A DNA stretch of 64,000 nucleotides from Anoplopoma fimbria. Taxonomy: Eukaryota > Chordata > Actinopteri > Perciformes > Anoplopomatidae. Within the stretch, counting starts at the first letter, position 1. Every line of letters begins with the position of its first letter. Under the pieces are notes generated by a model that worked only from the letters and a program-made list of their open reading frames with translations, had not been told where the DNA came from and searched no databases. Positions 1 to 63,880 of this stretch are shown here, piece after piece. The translations under genes and the position numbers were made by a program. The stretch is from NCBI RefSeq assembly GCF_027596085.1, contig NC_072467.1, positions 15,245,976 through 15,309,975 on the forward strand. Reading direction: 5' to 3'.

Positions 1-53584
<53,584 letters not shown>

Positions 53585-53596
53585 GACCTCACAGCT

Positions 53597-54795
53597 CTGA
53601 AACACAGCCACACAATGTTACAACGTACTGTCGCTTCACTGCAACATTACAACAACGTATATTACAGGTAGATTTAGGATGAAGGCAGAAATGTGTTCGT
53701 GTGCATCAGAGTGCCAAGGCTTTCATTAAACCCTATCAACATCACCTTGAGCAAAGTCAGAGATGTAGCCTGCTGGACTGGATGCAAAGAGGACTGCATA
53801 TGCAAGAACGCAGCAAAACTGAACTCTAGTCTGGAGCTGAGGTAAATATTGCCCTTTACTTTGTATATTAAGAATAGACCCTAACCACAATACTGGTTCT
53901 CATCATGTTATCGGTGTAACGTCACTCGCTGCCCCACCAAGGTGACTGCTGCTCTCAGCATCTCTGAGACCAGACGAAACCCAGTGATGCATGGTCAGAT
54001 GTGACCTGGCCGTAAGAAAAAGCAAACTATAAAAGGTGCTGTATTAACCAAATGACCACCTCGAGTTCCGTCTCGTGGATACAAACAATCAGATCGAAGG
54101 AATCACAACAAAAGCGCATAGCATCTAACGTCAACCTAGTGAGACCAGCTGACCGGCTACGCAGCGTTAGTTAAATCCGCTACCCCGCTCGTGGATGCTG
54201 GCTAAACTTCATACAGACTAGTAAATAAACAACTGTCCCGGCTAAACAGATTTCATTGTCCCCGGATTTAAATACCCTTGGCTGCTGCGCACACAACACA
54301 AACACGGAAGATGATCAGGGCATTTCTATGCATCACTGTCAAGCGCGCAGGGAAAACACTGACTTCCGGTCATCGTTTTCCAAACTAAAACTTAGCCAGC
54401 AAACTGTATTACGTTGCAGAGGGTTATGACCAACAAAACGCGTGTAAGAGACCACACACTTAATTAGGAGGCGAGTATTTACTGAAAAGAGTGGCATAAA
54501 GTATCCCACGCCAATGTTGTTTACCAGACAAAAGAGGTTTTCCAACCACTGTGGCATTTGTTTTGAAGGGGAAGTCGCGCATGTTCCTTCTTATTCTGGT
54601 TACCTTCACCCAGAAGAAGCTAACTGTTAGCGAGCGAGCTTCGTAGTGGGATTTTACAAAAAGACATGTCGCTAAACCCTGTTCTAATTAGCTGACAACA
54701 AGTAAAACTGCATTTATAGTAACGTGGTTCATATCAGAACACGTTATATGTTTAAAAACAGTCTCGAATTAGGTTTAAATGTATTCTTCCCCTAC
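53597..54795 (-). other. wwp2 intron 1
   Basis: No repeat family recognised. Possible alternative first exon or promoter in 54100-54620. Confidence 0.6.
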
Positions 54796-54880
54796 CTTTC
54801 TCAGCTGTGCTCCGCTGCTGTTGCTAGTGAACTTTCATTTCCGCCTCAGTGACAATATCACGTGACCCATGGTGTGTTTT
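54796..54880 (-). promoter_or_regulatory. wwp2: Probable wwp2 non-coding exon 1 and adjacent promoter with CACGTG E-box
   Basis: On the minus strand a consensus donor (AAAG|GTAGGG, exon end 54796) follows a short segment without a usable ATG, so it fits a 5' UTR exon spliced to coding exon 2. A palindromic E-box CACGTG inside TCACGTGA lies at 54859-54864, at or just upstream of a plausible start site. Upstream limit and start site are not defined by sequence. A second candidate is the segment 54100-54620, which carries an ETS-type motif ACTTCCGGT (54362-54370) and a possible donor near 54602. Confidence 0.5.
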
Positions 54881-55547
54881 TTCATTGCACAAAGGACTGT
54901 GGGTCATAAATAATGGAAAACATCACTTTATTTATTTCAAATTACAGTTAAGCTTCTATTGATGGAGATCAAATAGAATATAGAGCAACAATTTTTAAGT
55001 AATTTATTATATTATAGTAATTCCAAAAATAATAAAGCAATGAATGAAACATAGAATAAATAGGTATTAAAAGAGAAGGTCAAATATGAATACAAAAATG
55101 ACCAAGGCACTATAGCAAATTGGTTCAAGTCAGCTCCTATGATCAACCCAAATAGAAACATATGTAATGATAAGCTCCAAAATTTGTTTTTTTATACTTG
55201 AGTAAAGCAGAATAAGCTGAGGGTTTGGCTTTTGAGGTCCGATATTCACTCTCCTCTTAGCTCTGTTTTGGTCTCCGTCTCCGAAATTTTTTTTCTCTTT
55301 AGCTGCTACATGCTCCACTATGTTAGCTATAGTCGCTAACTGTGTCTGTCTGCTGTTTGGTGCTGGGCAGGTATTGGGGTTTATCTGACTGTTATCTTTT
55401 GCTGTTGATGGATTTTACACATGATTTCACTTACAAACTATACCATTTTCACAAGTTAAGTGTTTATTAACTCAATAGATTAGATGACATTGAGCTTTTG
55501 GTTAATTTTCTAATTTCCTTACTTTAAGAGTCTTTGTTATGGACATA
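54881..55547. other. Intergenic, left part
   Basis: AT-rich; no gene recognised. Confidence 0.75.
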
Positions 55548-56521
55548 CAGCGGGTAAAATAAGGATTGAACACGTCACCAATTTTCTCAGTAAATATATT
55601 TCTAAAGGTTCTGTGTGGCCTGTATGTGGCCTGTATGCACGCTCACCACGCAAGACTCCATTGCTGAAGAAAAAGCATGTTTAAAGTTTGCTGCACAACA
55701 TTTAGACAAGCCTGTGAAATACTGGGAGAATATAGTCTGGTCAGATGAGACCAAAGTTGAACTCTTTGGATGCCATAATACACTCCATGTTTGGAGATCA
55801 AATGGCACTGCACATCACCCCAAAAACACCATACCAACAGTGAAGTTTGGAGGTGGGAACATCATGGTGTGGGGCTGTTTTTCAGCATACGGCACTCGCA
55901 AACTTCATATAATTGAAGGAAGGATGAATGGAAAAATGTACCGAGACATTCTTGATAAAAATCTGCTGCCATCTACCAGGATGGTGAAGATGAAACGAGG
56001 GTGGACATTTCAGCAAGACAATGATCCCAAACACACAGCCAAGGAAACTCTCAATTGGTTTCAGAGAAAGAAAATAAAGCTGCTAGAATGGCCCAGCCAA
56101 TCACCTGACTTGAATCCAATAGAAAATCTATGGAAAGAACTAAAGATCAGAGTTCATAGACGAGGCCCACGGAACCTTCAAGATGTGAAGACTGTTTGTG
56201 TGGAAGAATGGGCCAAAATCACACCTGAGCAATGCATGCGACTAGTTTCTCCATACAGGAGGCGTCTTGAAGCTGTCATTACCAACAAAGGCTTTTGTAC
56301 CAAGTATTAAATACATTTCAGTAAGCGTGTTCAATACTTTTTCCCTGTGTCATTCCATTTTATTACACATAACTTAATTTCTGAACTTATTTGTTTTGTT
56401 TTCTTTGTATGTATGGTTTACTTGGGTTGTTACTGGGGAAAATTTCATGTCAATAGCACCTTTAGAAATATATTTACTGAGAAAAATGGTGACGTGTTCA
56501 ATACTTATTTTACCCGCTGTA
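55546..56521 (+). mobile_element. Tc1/mariner-family transposon, internally deleted
   Basis: Element 55548-56519 (972 bp) flanked by TA at 55546-55547 and 56520-56521. Both ends start CAGCGGGTAAAATAAG and continue ATTGAACACGTCACC. The left inverted-repeat similarity stops near 55609, while the right arm continues further, so the left inner arm and the 5' part of the transposase gene were deleted. Confidence 0.96.
55615..56310 (+). pseudogene. Tc1-like transposase, N-terminal DNA-binding domain missing
   Basis: The ORF keeps the DDE catalytic domain: first Asp in [13 protein letters not shown], second in [11 protein letters not shown], and Glu in [15 protein letters not shown] with 34 residues between second Asp and Glu (DD34E). 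Glycine-rich [13 protein letters not shown] is present and the natural end KGFCTKY-stop is intact. About 100-120 N-terminal residues (paired helix-turn-helix and nuclear localisation region) are absent, so it should not bind its ends. Family activity would be cut-and-paste transposition into TA. Confidence 0.95.
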
Positions 56522-56850
56522 CCTTGGCCTAAGGTTGCCATCAGCGTAGCAACCACTTTTAAAAGACACATGTCAAGCTTGGGGATTTAGGAGGTGTTTG
56601 GAAAGAGTGAAATAGGGAGAACTTGTTGGGTGTGAAAGTTTATTTAACCCCATGTTCAGGGGTAGATTTGTAGTTTTAAAGTTAAAGTTGACATGCCTGG
56701 GCACCAGATAAAAAATATTTTTAATAGATGGGCAAAAGTACATAGTCTATGTGAAGACAGAAAGCTCATGTTTAACGAGCTGTAAGAGGCAAAGAATATG
56801 TAATCAGTCAGCTTATCTCTTATGGCTAAAAAATATATTATATTTTAGGA
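56522..56850. other. Intergenic gap
   Basis: Starts with a short GGTTGCCATCAGCGTAGCAACC palindrome-like word (56531-56552); otherwise nothing recognised. Confidence 0.6.
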
Positions 56851-57810
56851 GTGTAGTGGTGGAGTAGGTCGGTGAGGTAGGAGGGTGCATGGTATGGAGG
56901 GCTTTGTGATTGAGGAGAATGACTTTGAATTGGATCCGTTGTGGGACAAAGAGCAAGTGGAGGTTCTGGGGACAGGGTTGATGTCATCACTGGATCAGGA
57001 ATGGGTAAGCAGAGAAGCAGAGTTCTGGATGTAGTGGAGTTTGTTAAGAACTTTGGATCATGTGCCATGAAGCAAAGACTGAGAGCGATGGCCGGAGACA
57101 AACTATGTTTTTAAGGTGAAAATTGGCAGAACTGGTCATTTGATTGACGTGGTATTCAAAAGAGAGGCTTCTGTCAAAAATAACTCAGAGATTGCGGATG
57201 TGTTGGTAGGGAGACAGTGGAGTTATCAATGATGAGGCAGAAGTTGTGAATGGTTATGGGGAAGGATTTGGGACTGCTAATGATCGTGTCTGATATCACA
57301 GTTGAGTGTGAGGAAGTTGGCTTGCATTCATAATTTAATTTCAGTGTGGCATTGGTCAGTGGAGTGAGTTGCAGTGGTGATGGATGTAGTGCAAATGTAG
57401 AGCAGGACATCATCCGAGAAGCAGTGGGCCAAGACGGCATATGATGTTACCAAGTGGGAGCAAGTAGAGGATGAACAAGAGAGGACCAAGCACCAAACCC
57501 TGGGGGACGCCTTGCTGACGAACTGTTGTTGTGAGATATGACCTTAGCCAGAAGAGTGCAGTACCGGTGATGTTGGGGGACGATTCAGGGCGGGAGAGAA
57601 GTATGGTGTGGTTGATGGTGTAGAAAGCTGCAGTGAGGCTGAGGAAGATGATGACGCCGAGGTGACCAGAGTCTGAGGAGAGGAGAAAGTAATTGATGAC
57701 TTTGAGGAGGGCTATTTCTGTGCTGTTTGCTGCGAACAGAAACCATTCAAAATATTTTAAACAGGTTGTTGGATATGAGGTGGGCTTTGAGTGGAGAGGC
57801 AGCAGCACAT
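56850..57810 (-). mobile_element. L2-like LINE reverse transcriptase, degenerate
   Basis: Minus-strand order: STEIALLKVINYFLLSSDSG, FLSLTAAFYTINHTILLSR (D-to-T and D-to-Y changes in the DLSAAFDT box), GTALFWLRSYL, GVPQGLVLGPLLFILYLLPL, then after a frameshift the ADD region (CSTFALHPS) and near the 3' end APSYLTDLLHHYTP. L2/CR1-type organisation. Several frame breaks; inactive. Confidence 0.88.
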
Positions 57811-58148
57811 TAAGGCCTATACAAACTTGGTAGATGTGCTTTAAATCAATCCACCTTTGGAGTCATTGAACCATGAGGTACAATCATTCCTTGTATTTCC
57901 TGGTTAGATTGTGTCCATAAAACTTACCATAAACTTAGATGAACTATGGCACCTTAACCATGTGTTGACACATCAGTGTGTAAGCAGCAACCTTATCTTC
58001 TATGCTGCTGACACACATCATTTTAACAGGAATGATCACACAGACCTTTACTCTAACACATTGGCTTAGATTGTTTCAGTTCATTTTTCAGTCACGTTCA
58101 ACAATCCTCATACGTACACATTAAGGCGAAGAAATACGGAATCTGTTG
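57811..58148. other. Intergenic, right part
   Basis: Between the L2-like LINE and the probable 3' end of the DGAT1-like gene; no element recognised. Confidence 0.6.
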
Positions 58149-58509
58149 TTTATTGCATAAACATTTGTCAAACGTGGAAGTATACAGTAGTAGCACAATT
58201 TGCAAGTCAGGTCTTTTTTCCAGTACACAGTATAAAATAAGATAATCCTTTATTAGTCCCACAGTGGGGAAATTTGCAGGATTACAGCAGCAGAGACATA
58301 GTAAAAAACATTTATGAGTCTACAAATCATATTTATATTGCTGAATTGGGTATAGGTCCTATATTATAACTCCAAAAGACTTTCCGGACATCAAAATGGA
58401 TCATTGGACAGACACAGGCGGCGTTAACTGAACTCTGGATCACAGTCGAATCCTCTTGGTCTACTTGTGAATACAGTGCAATAGGACAGAATTTCTTTCC
58501 GACACATGA
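58149..58509 (-). other. 3' UTR of the DGAT1-like gene with two AATAAA signals
   Basis: AATAAA on the minus strand at 58254-58249 and 58154-58149. The first lies inside CCCCACTGTGGGACTAATAA, a tail sequence seen at the 3' ends of fish retroelements. Confidence 0.55.
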
Positions 58510-58722
58510 TCACTGAGGCTGCAGAAAAGCTGCGCTGGGAAGCCCGTGGTCTGATGTCAGTGGTGAGGACGATGACTGATGATGATGGTGACGGAATCCG
58601 ATGTAGTGGTCGTGAAAGTAGGTGATCACAGCCAGAAGAGGGCCCAGCAGAAGGCACAGCCACACTAAGCCGTTGCCATAGTTTCCCTGGAAATAGTTTG
58701 CAAGGAATACCGCAACCACAAG
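58510..58722 (-). CDS. DGAT1-like last exon with stop
   Basis: Acceptor TTCTAG|CTTGT. Encodes [40 protein letters not shown], then a tail [17 protein letters not shown]... ending AFLQPQ and TGA. The tail has no counterpart in human DGAT1, which ends shortly after VLNY. Confidence 0.94.
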   Translation of the reverse strand, partial: LVVAVFLANYFQGNYGNGLVWLCLLLGPLLAVITYFHDHYIGFRHHHHQSSSSPLTSDHGLPSAAFLQPQ

Positions 58723-61700
58723 CTAGAAGGAGAGGACAGAGTGGGATTTAGAAATGGTTGTCCTCTTGCCCAGCCTATACTCTTAGAAATAAAAGTGCTA
58801 ACTAGAACCATATAAGGTTATTTAGCTTGTGCCGATGAGAACATTTTTGTTGTTTTCTGGTAGAACCTTTTATAAAGGTTGTAGGTGAAGGCCAGGGGGG
58901 CCCTAACACTTTGGGCCCCTGGGCCTATGCTGGGTAGACCTGTTCAGTAATGTCCATGAATATTTACTCTCCTTTGGTCTCCAACCACTCCTTAGGGAAA
59001 TATCTATCTATTTAGCTGCTCAATGCTCCAATAGTTCACCAGCTAGTCTCTCACTGTGTCTGTCTGCTGCTTGTTGATGAGCAGGTACAATGGTGTTAGC
59101 AGAGCCTTTTCTCTGCAAACAGCTGTCTGCTGACACTACGAGACCAACAAGAATGAACCAAAACAGTAGATTTGCAGTCGGACAGCTAAACAATGACCTG
59201 AAAGTCACTATAAAGCCCCGTAAAGCCGAGGGGAGCATTGACACAGTGTTGTCACATTGTCATTTGATACGTTGTTCTATCTATTTTAAGGTTTTAATAA
59301 TTTTAAGTCCAAGGTGTTTACACGTGGATCCCTCTGTTTAGCTGGAAAAGAGACAGTTATATTTAGTAGCTAAGCTGAGCTGTTGGATGGAGTGAGTTTG
59401 CTTTTCTGATTTAACTGTTGAGTAAATGTAACAGCCAAGTTCCAGTCAAACCACTAAGCTAGAGGAAAACATTGCCCCATGCAGGTAAATAATCACCAGC
59501 TGCCACTGGTGTGATATTCTCACCTCAAACAGCATCGTGAAGAAGATCCACAGACGACAGCTATGCAGAGGCAGAGCAATCATGTACTGTGTAGAAGAGA
59601 GAGCAAACACAATACAACAGGTTATTATTGCATTGTTCGTTTGGGCCATAGCCATATAATCTCCACACAGTAAGATTCAGGTACTGCAAAATATGTTGTA
59701 GCCTCAGACCCTCTGTACCACTGCTGCCATCTGTTTTTTATGATGTTTGTATCGAGCAAACTAAACTAAATAGAAATAAATGAATGCTTACACATAAAGA
59801 TGCAATTTTATTGTTACATGTATGTAACAAGTTGGCAACTAGCAGTGCTAACAGCATTAACAGTGCAAACAACGGCAACAGCGCATACAGAGCTAACGTT
59901 GTTTACCTGGGGAGGGGGGAACTGGAGGGTGAGTACTACGCTTTCCCAACACTTAATTCAGCTTGAAAAGCCAAATCCTTTAAGATTTGAAATGTCGTAT
60001 GTCCTCTGCTTCAAAAATATGAACCACTTTAGTGATTCACGTATTAAGTAAAAAGAGTTTCCCGCAATATTAGACTGTACCTCAAATAGAGCAGCTGACA
60101 TCAGGAAGACCAGTAACTCTGCTCGTGACAGGGACACGTTATTTTCCACCAGCCGAGTGTATACATGTCTTCATATATGACACGGAGCAAAGACAAAGAG
60201 AGGAAGTTAGCAGAAGTAATGGGAAATTATTTGGTATTTGTGTAATCCGAGCGTCATACTATAATACCTGTGACACCATTTCTGAAAGGGAATATTCCAG
60301 TTCTTCCAGAAAGTGACCAGAGTCGTTGCGTTCCTGTAAATTAAAGATGAAACGCAATGAGGCCGAGCTGAATGTGCAACAACACAATGTGCAGATTTTT
60401 GATTTTTTATTCTTGTGTGCAACTCACCACCAGTCTCCATATAAATGGCGATCACCAAAGCGCAGCAGTTCTGCGCAGAAATTCAGGTAGGAGTGAGTCA
60501 AGAAGAAGAAGAGGAGCCAGAGGAAATGGGTTGGCGCCTGACAAGAAAATGTGTTAGAGATACCGTTATACCACTCAACAGCAACGTCTGCTATGTCACC
60601 ATCACCGAAAAGCTGGGACCACTGTCCTCACAGAGAAGACCTAAAACCAGGAAATGAGTCAGCATTTTTTACACTTTCGGTTTCTTCACCTCGAAGTCGA
60701 TTGTTTATTTTGAATGAGTTTTTGCCTAGATGCCTGAAATAAGGTCTGTTGTTAACACAAGATTAAGATATTTTATCGTTTTGTCCTACATATTCGATAC
60801 AATATAAAACACGTCAGAAATATCCCTCCAGTTAATTTTGGCGATTTTACGCATCTTGAAAAGGCAGTTGCTGACAAATGACTTAATGAGACTACAAAAC
60901 GTCCTCACGCCGACTAGTCCGCCTTCACAGCCTTGTTGTCTATACTCGCGTTCATGTGGTCATGGTTCCTTTATAGCCTAACGTTAGATTTTTACTCCTG
61001 CGGATTGTATTCACGCTTCAAATATCAGAAAAGTGGTGTTCATATTTGAAGATTATCTTGGAAAATATGATAGCTGTTTGTTTGCCACAGAGATTGTTTT
61101 CTGCAATAATCCAAAATCCAATAAAAAAATACTATTGGCTTTTTGTGGAGGGAACCATTGCGATGCTAAGTTCCTAGTTGGCCTACAAAAATATGTCATG
61201 AGGGCAGCACTCTGTCTGCTCAGTGCCTTATAGTTCTAGACACAATTTATCGAAGTACTTGAAAATGCAATGTGAAAAGAAATTTAAAAAAACACTCACC
61301 ACCAGTCCCACAAGGTGCTCCACTCTCATAGTGATGTCCATGCTCTGTGTATATGAATTTAGAAAAGCAAATTTCACAGATGCAGGTTTGTTTTAATATT
61401 CACAATAAAAAGGGATCATATTTCACTCACAGAGAAGGAGTTTTCTGATCTCTGGAAGATTGGCTCAATCCACTGAGAGGGGGAAAAAAGACGTTCACAG
61501 TTCAGTAATAGCATCCAATGTGCCTATACATAGACTCCACAGCCATGCTAGCGACTCTGTAAGGCTTGTTCTTTAGCGCAAATACAATGAATACGTCCTC
61601 TGTAACGTTAGCTTCTCTTCCACTAGCCTATGTAGCGCAATGTGCCTGTATTTTCTCATAGCCAGTACAGTATCTGCTACTGTACTTGTAGCAGCTAACG

Positions 61701-63490
61701 GTGCTGACGGACAGGTCGTCCCACTGGGCCCATCAGAACATGATAAATGCACTCACAACTCAGACACATCTTGTTCAGTTAAATACACTATAACAAATCA
61801 AACCTACATGGCATACGATATTTTGATTCTCATTATTGTGTGTTAGTACATTGATAGATATCAGACTGTACTATGTAAGTTCCCAGATAAGTACACAGTA
61901 AAATACTGTACAATACCAGCTGCTGTACCTGCTGCACAATTCCAACCATGATCTGGATGACGATCACCTAAAGGAAGGAAATGCCACGATTAACAAGCTG
62001 CAGTGTTTTCATCCATGAGACATATATTATACATCAACTACATCTGGGAAGGCCCATTTCAAGTAGTTGTTAGCCTGCTTCTATCAATGCCCATACCAAA
62101 TAAGAAGAAACTCTTTAAACTTGTTGGTTATACATATGAACTATAGATAATTTAGCACACACACAATAATATTGAAATACTGCGCTATTGAATTCACCTA
62201 ATACAGTTAATTTAGTCAAAGTGACCAAAAAAAATTCTAGCTGTATGTAAGCAATGTTCCCTAACATTTAAACCAATGAAATAGTTGGAGTACAAACCAT
62301 TTGTGAATTATGTAATATTCAAAATGCCGAATTAAAAACAATCTAGAAATACAGAAAAATACAATACACATTTTACTGTATATTTATAACTGAATGAAAA
62401 CAAATTGTTAAAAGAGAAATTATTTAAGTTTTTGTCTTTAATAACTGGATGACATGAGGGCAGCATTGACCTGACATCACTAAATACAAAAATCACTATT
62501 GTTAGTTTTCCTGGAGAGGTGGCGGCGAGTTTTGACTATTTTTGAGCTGGAGACACACTGTACCAAAATCAAAAAACAATCAACTGTCCAATCACAATTG
62601 TTACTTTATTGAAAGGTTCTTTAAATCCCGACGGCAATCAACCCGACTTTTGTAGTCAGCGCCGCTAGCTACTTATATTTGAAAAAGTTGGCAACACCAG
62701 GTTTGGTTTTTCGGTAGCGTCATTTAAAAAATCTAACATACTCTTTCTTGGTCTTTTCAAGATTACCAACCCTAGTTTTAACATATGTTTTTAATTTAAT
62801 TATGACACAGTAAATTATGTATACAAAGACAATACAACATTTTATTTATTTGTTTAATCTGTTTTTATTAAGGCATTTTAAGTCTTTAGCACTGAACACC
62901 CTTTAAAGCCAGAGGATATCTGTTTGTGACTGCTGTAATTGTTGATATATAATAATAATAATAACCTGCACTGTTTATGGTGGAGGTTTTTGGACTCAAT
63001 AGATATAAAATGAAGCGACTGTTCAGCTCACCATTTCCAGCAGGCTATGCAGTAGCTTGTTGATGCGGACCTTAGGAGTACATGGGAAGTCTCTCTGGTA
63101 GCACAGAGTGGGGGCAAATAGGAAATAATACAGATCTGAGGAAACAAAGCCAGAGTCACAGAGGACCAAGTAAGAAGAAATTAATGTAAATACATCAAGT
63201 ATCATCTTATGAATGATGAAAGGTTTCACCTTGGAAAGTAGGCTGCTCATTGGGGGATTTCTGAGCAACAGAAACATTCTTGTCCATCTCTGAAAACGCA
63301 CAGATATAGGCAGTTGTTGGATTATTATTTTATTCTTTTTTTTACGAAATTAAATCAGTACAACTTCTGATGGCGAAAAAAGTACCTGCATCCTTTAAAT
63401 GAGCCTGTCTGTACCAGCGATTAGTTTCCTGGTATGAATACAGCTTCATCCCCAGACCAGTGTAGAACCAGAGGGATAAGAACGCTCCAC
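58510..63490 (-). CDS. DGAT1-like MBOAT acyltransferase, C-terminal 311 residues; catalytic His replaced by Phe
   Basis: Eleven exons join in phase to the TGA at 58512-58510; about 180 N-terminal residues lie beyond 64,000. Family role: DGAT1 is a polytopic ER enzyme adding an acyl chain from acyl-CoA to diacylglycerol to make triacylglycerol. Family matches: [28 protein letters not shown] (human DREFYRDWWN), [13 protein letters not shown] (human FWQNWNIPVHKWC), RLWIFF and [13 protein letters not shown]. Oddities: human ASAFFHEY, whose His415 is catalytic, aligns without gaps to MSAALFEY, so His is Phe; VHKW is FQKW. The C-tail is longer, with a four-His run and a Ser run. Intact frame and splice sites argue against simple decay. 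It may be a pseudoenzyme, a neofunctionalised paralogue, or carry an error at that codon. I cannot tell dgat1a, dgat1b or a third paralogue. Confidence 0.9.
58723..59523 (-). other. DGAT1-like last intron
   Basis: Contains a short teleost-type repeat at about 58780-58885 (CTCTTAGAAATAAAAGTGCT ... AGAACCTTTTATAAAGGTT); otherwise nothing recognised. Confidence 0.7.
59524..59586 (-). CDS. DGAT1-like exon j
   Basis: Acceptor ACACAG|TACAT, donor TGAG|GTGAG. Encodes [20 protein letters not shown] and E (human [21 protein letters not shown]). Confidence 0.94.
59587..60080 (-). other. DGAT1-like intron between exons i and j
   Basis: No gene or repeat recognised. Confidence 0.75.
60081..60168 (-). 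CDS. DGAT1-like exon i (catalytic His position)
   Basis: Acceptor TGAAG|ACATG, donor TGAG|GTACAG. Encodes [30 protein letters not shown]. The final codons GCT CTA TTT GAG replace the AFFHE end of this exon in DGAT1. Confidence 0.92.
60268..60333 (-). CDS. DGAT1-like exon h
   Basis: Acceptor TTACAG|GAACG, donor ACAG|GTATT. Encodes [20 protein letters not shown] then CH. Keeps NWN (Asn378 equivalent); the His382 equivalent is Gln. Confidence 0.95.
60428..60537 (-). CDS. DGAT1-like exon g
   Basis: Acceptor TGTCAG|GCGCC, donor GGTG|GTGAG. Encodes [36 protein letters not shown]; matches human PNHLIWLIFFYWLFHSCLN. Confidence 0.95.
60538..61299 (-). other. DGAT1-like intron between exons f and g
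   Basis: Mostly occupied by repeat family A copy 4. Confidence 0.85.
60647..61235 (+). repeat. Dispersed repeat family A, copy 4
   Basis: AGGAAATGAGTCAGCATTTT, GATGCCTGAAATAAGGTCTG, GCCTAACGTTAGATTTTTAC, AAAGTGGTGTTCATATTTGA and TTTTTGTGGAGGGAACCATT; near full length and co-linear with copy 1. Confidence 0.85.
61300..61344 (-). CDS. DGAT1-like exon f
   Basis: 45 bp. Acceptor CACAG|AGCAT, donor GGTG|GTGAG. Encodes [15 protein letters not shown] (human DMDYSRIIERLLKLA). Confidence 0.9.
61431..61472 (-). CDS. DGAT1-like exon e
   Basis: 42 bp. Acceptor TCTCAG|TGGAT, donor CTCT|GTGAG. Encodes [14 protein letters not shown] (human WMVPTIQNSMKPFK). Confidence 0.9.
61473..61928 (-). other. DGAT1-like intron between exons d and e
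   Basis: Nothing recognised. Confidence 0.75.
61929..61967 (-). CDS. DGAT1-like exon d
   Basis: 39 bp. Acceptor TTTTAG|GTGAT, donor GCAG|GTACAG. Encodes [13 protein letters not shown] (human LFFTQLQVGLIQQ). Confidence 0.9.
61968..63031 (-). other. DGAT1-like intron between exons c and d
   Basis: AT-rich; a repeat end ACCAACCCTAG near 62766-62776 is inverted relative to 49218. No gene. Confidence 0.7.
63032..63135 (-). CDS. DGAT1-like exon c
   Basis: Acceptor CCTCAG|ATCTG, donor AATG|GTGAG. Encodes [35 protein letters not shown], the most diagnostic DGAT1 block. Confidence 0.96.
63230..63289 (-). CDS. DGAT1-like exon b
   Basis: Acceptor TTTCAG|AGATG, donor CAAG|GTGAA. Encodes [20 protein letters not shown]; the variable cytosolic loop before DLYYFLF. 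Confidence 0.85.
63386..63490 (-). CDS. DGAT1-like exon a
   Basis: Acceptor CACCAG|GTGGA, donor GCAG|GTACT. Encodes [34 protein letters not shown]; parallels human [21 protein letters not shown]. First exon visible. Confidence 0.88.
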
Positions 63491-63880
63491 CTGGTGGACA
63501 ATAAAACAGAAACACCCCAGCAATGATGAAACATCATGTAGAGCACAATGAGAGAAACATTACTAAAGAATGTTGGGCTTCAAACTAAACTTGAATTGTG
63601 TTACGGTTTTGAAATAACCGTGCCTATATGCTGGGAAAGATAGTGTCTTTTTTTAATTCTTAAGCAAGGGGCGGATTATGAGACAATGGGCCCGGACACG
63701 CAAAAGGCCAGAAACAGACTTCAAAGTTGGCCTCTTTTTATGTTGTTATGCATTTCTCAGTGGTTTTGCCCCTTTTTTAAGTTGTTTTTTGTCTCTTTGT
63801 AGTTGGTTTTGTGTCTATTCATGGTCCTTTTGTGTGAATTTGTAATTGTTTTAGTCATTTTGTTGTAATCTCTTTTTCTA
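63491..63880 (-). other. DGAT1-like intron, left part
   Basis: T-rich plus strand with repeated TTGTTTTTGT-like words; no gene recognised. The preceding exon is outside the window. Confidence 0.7.
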
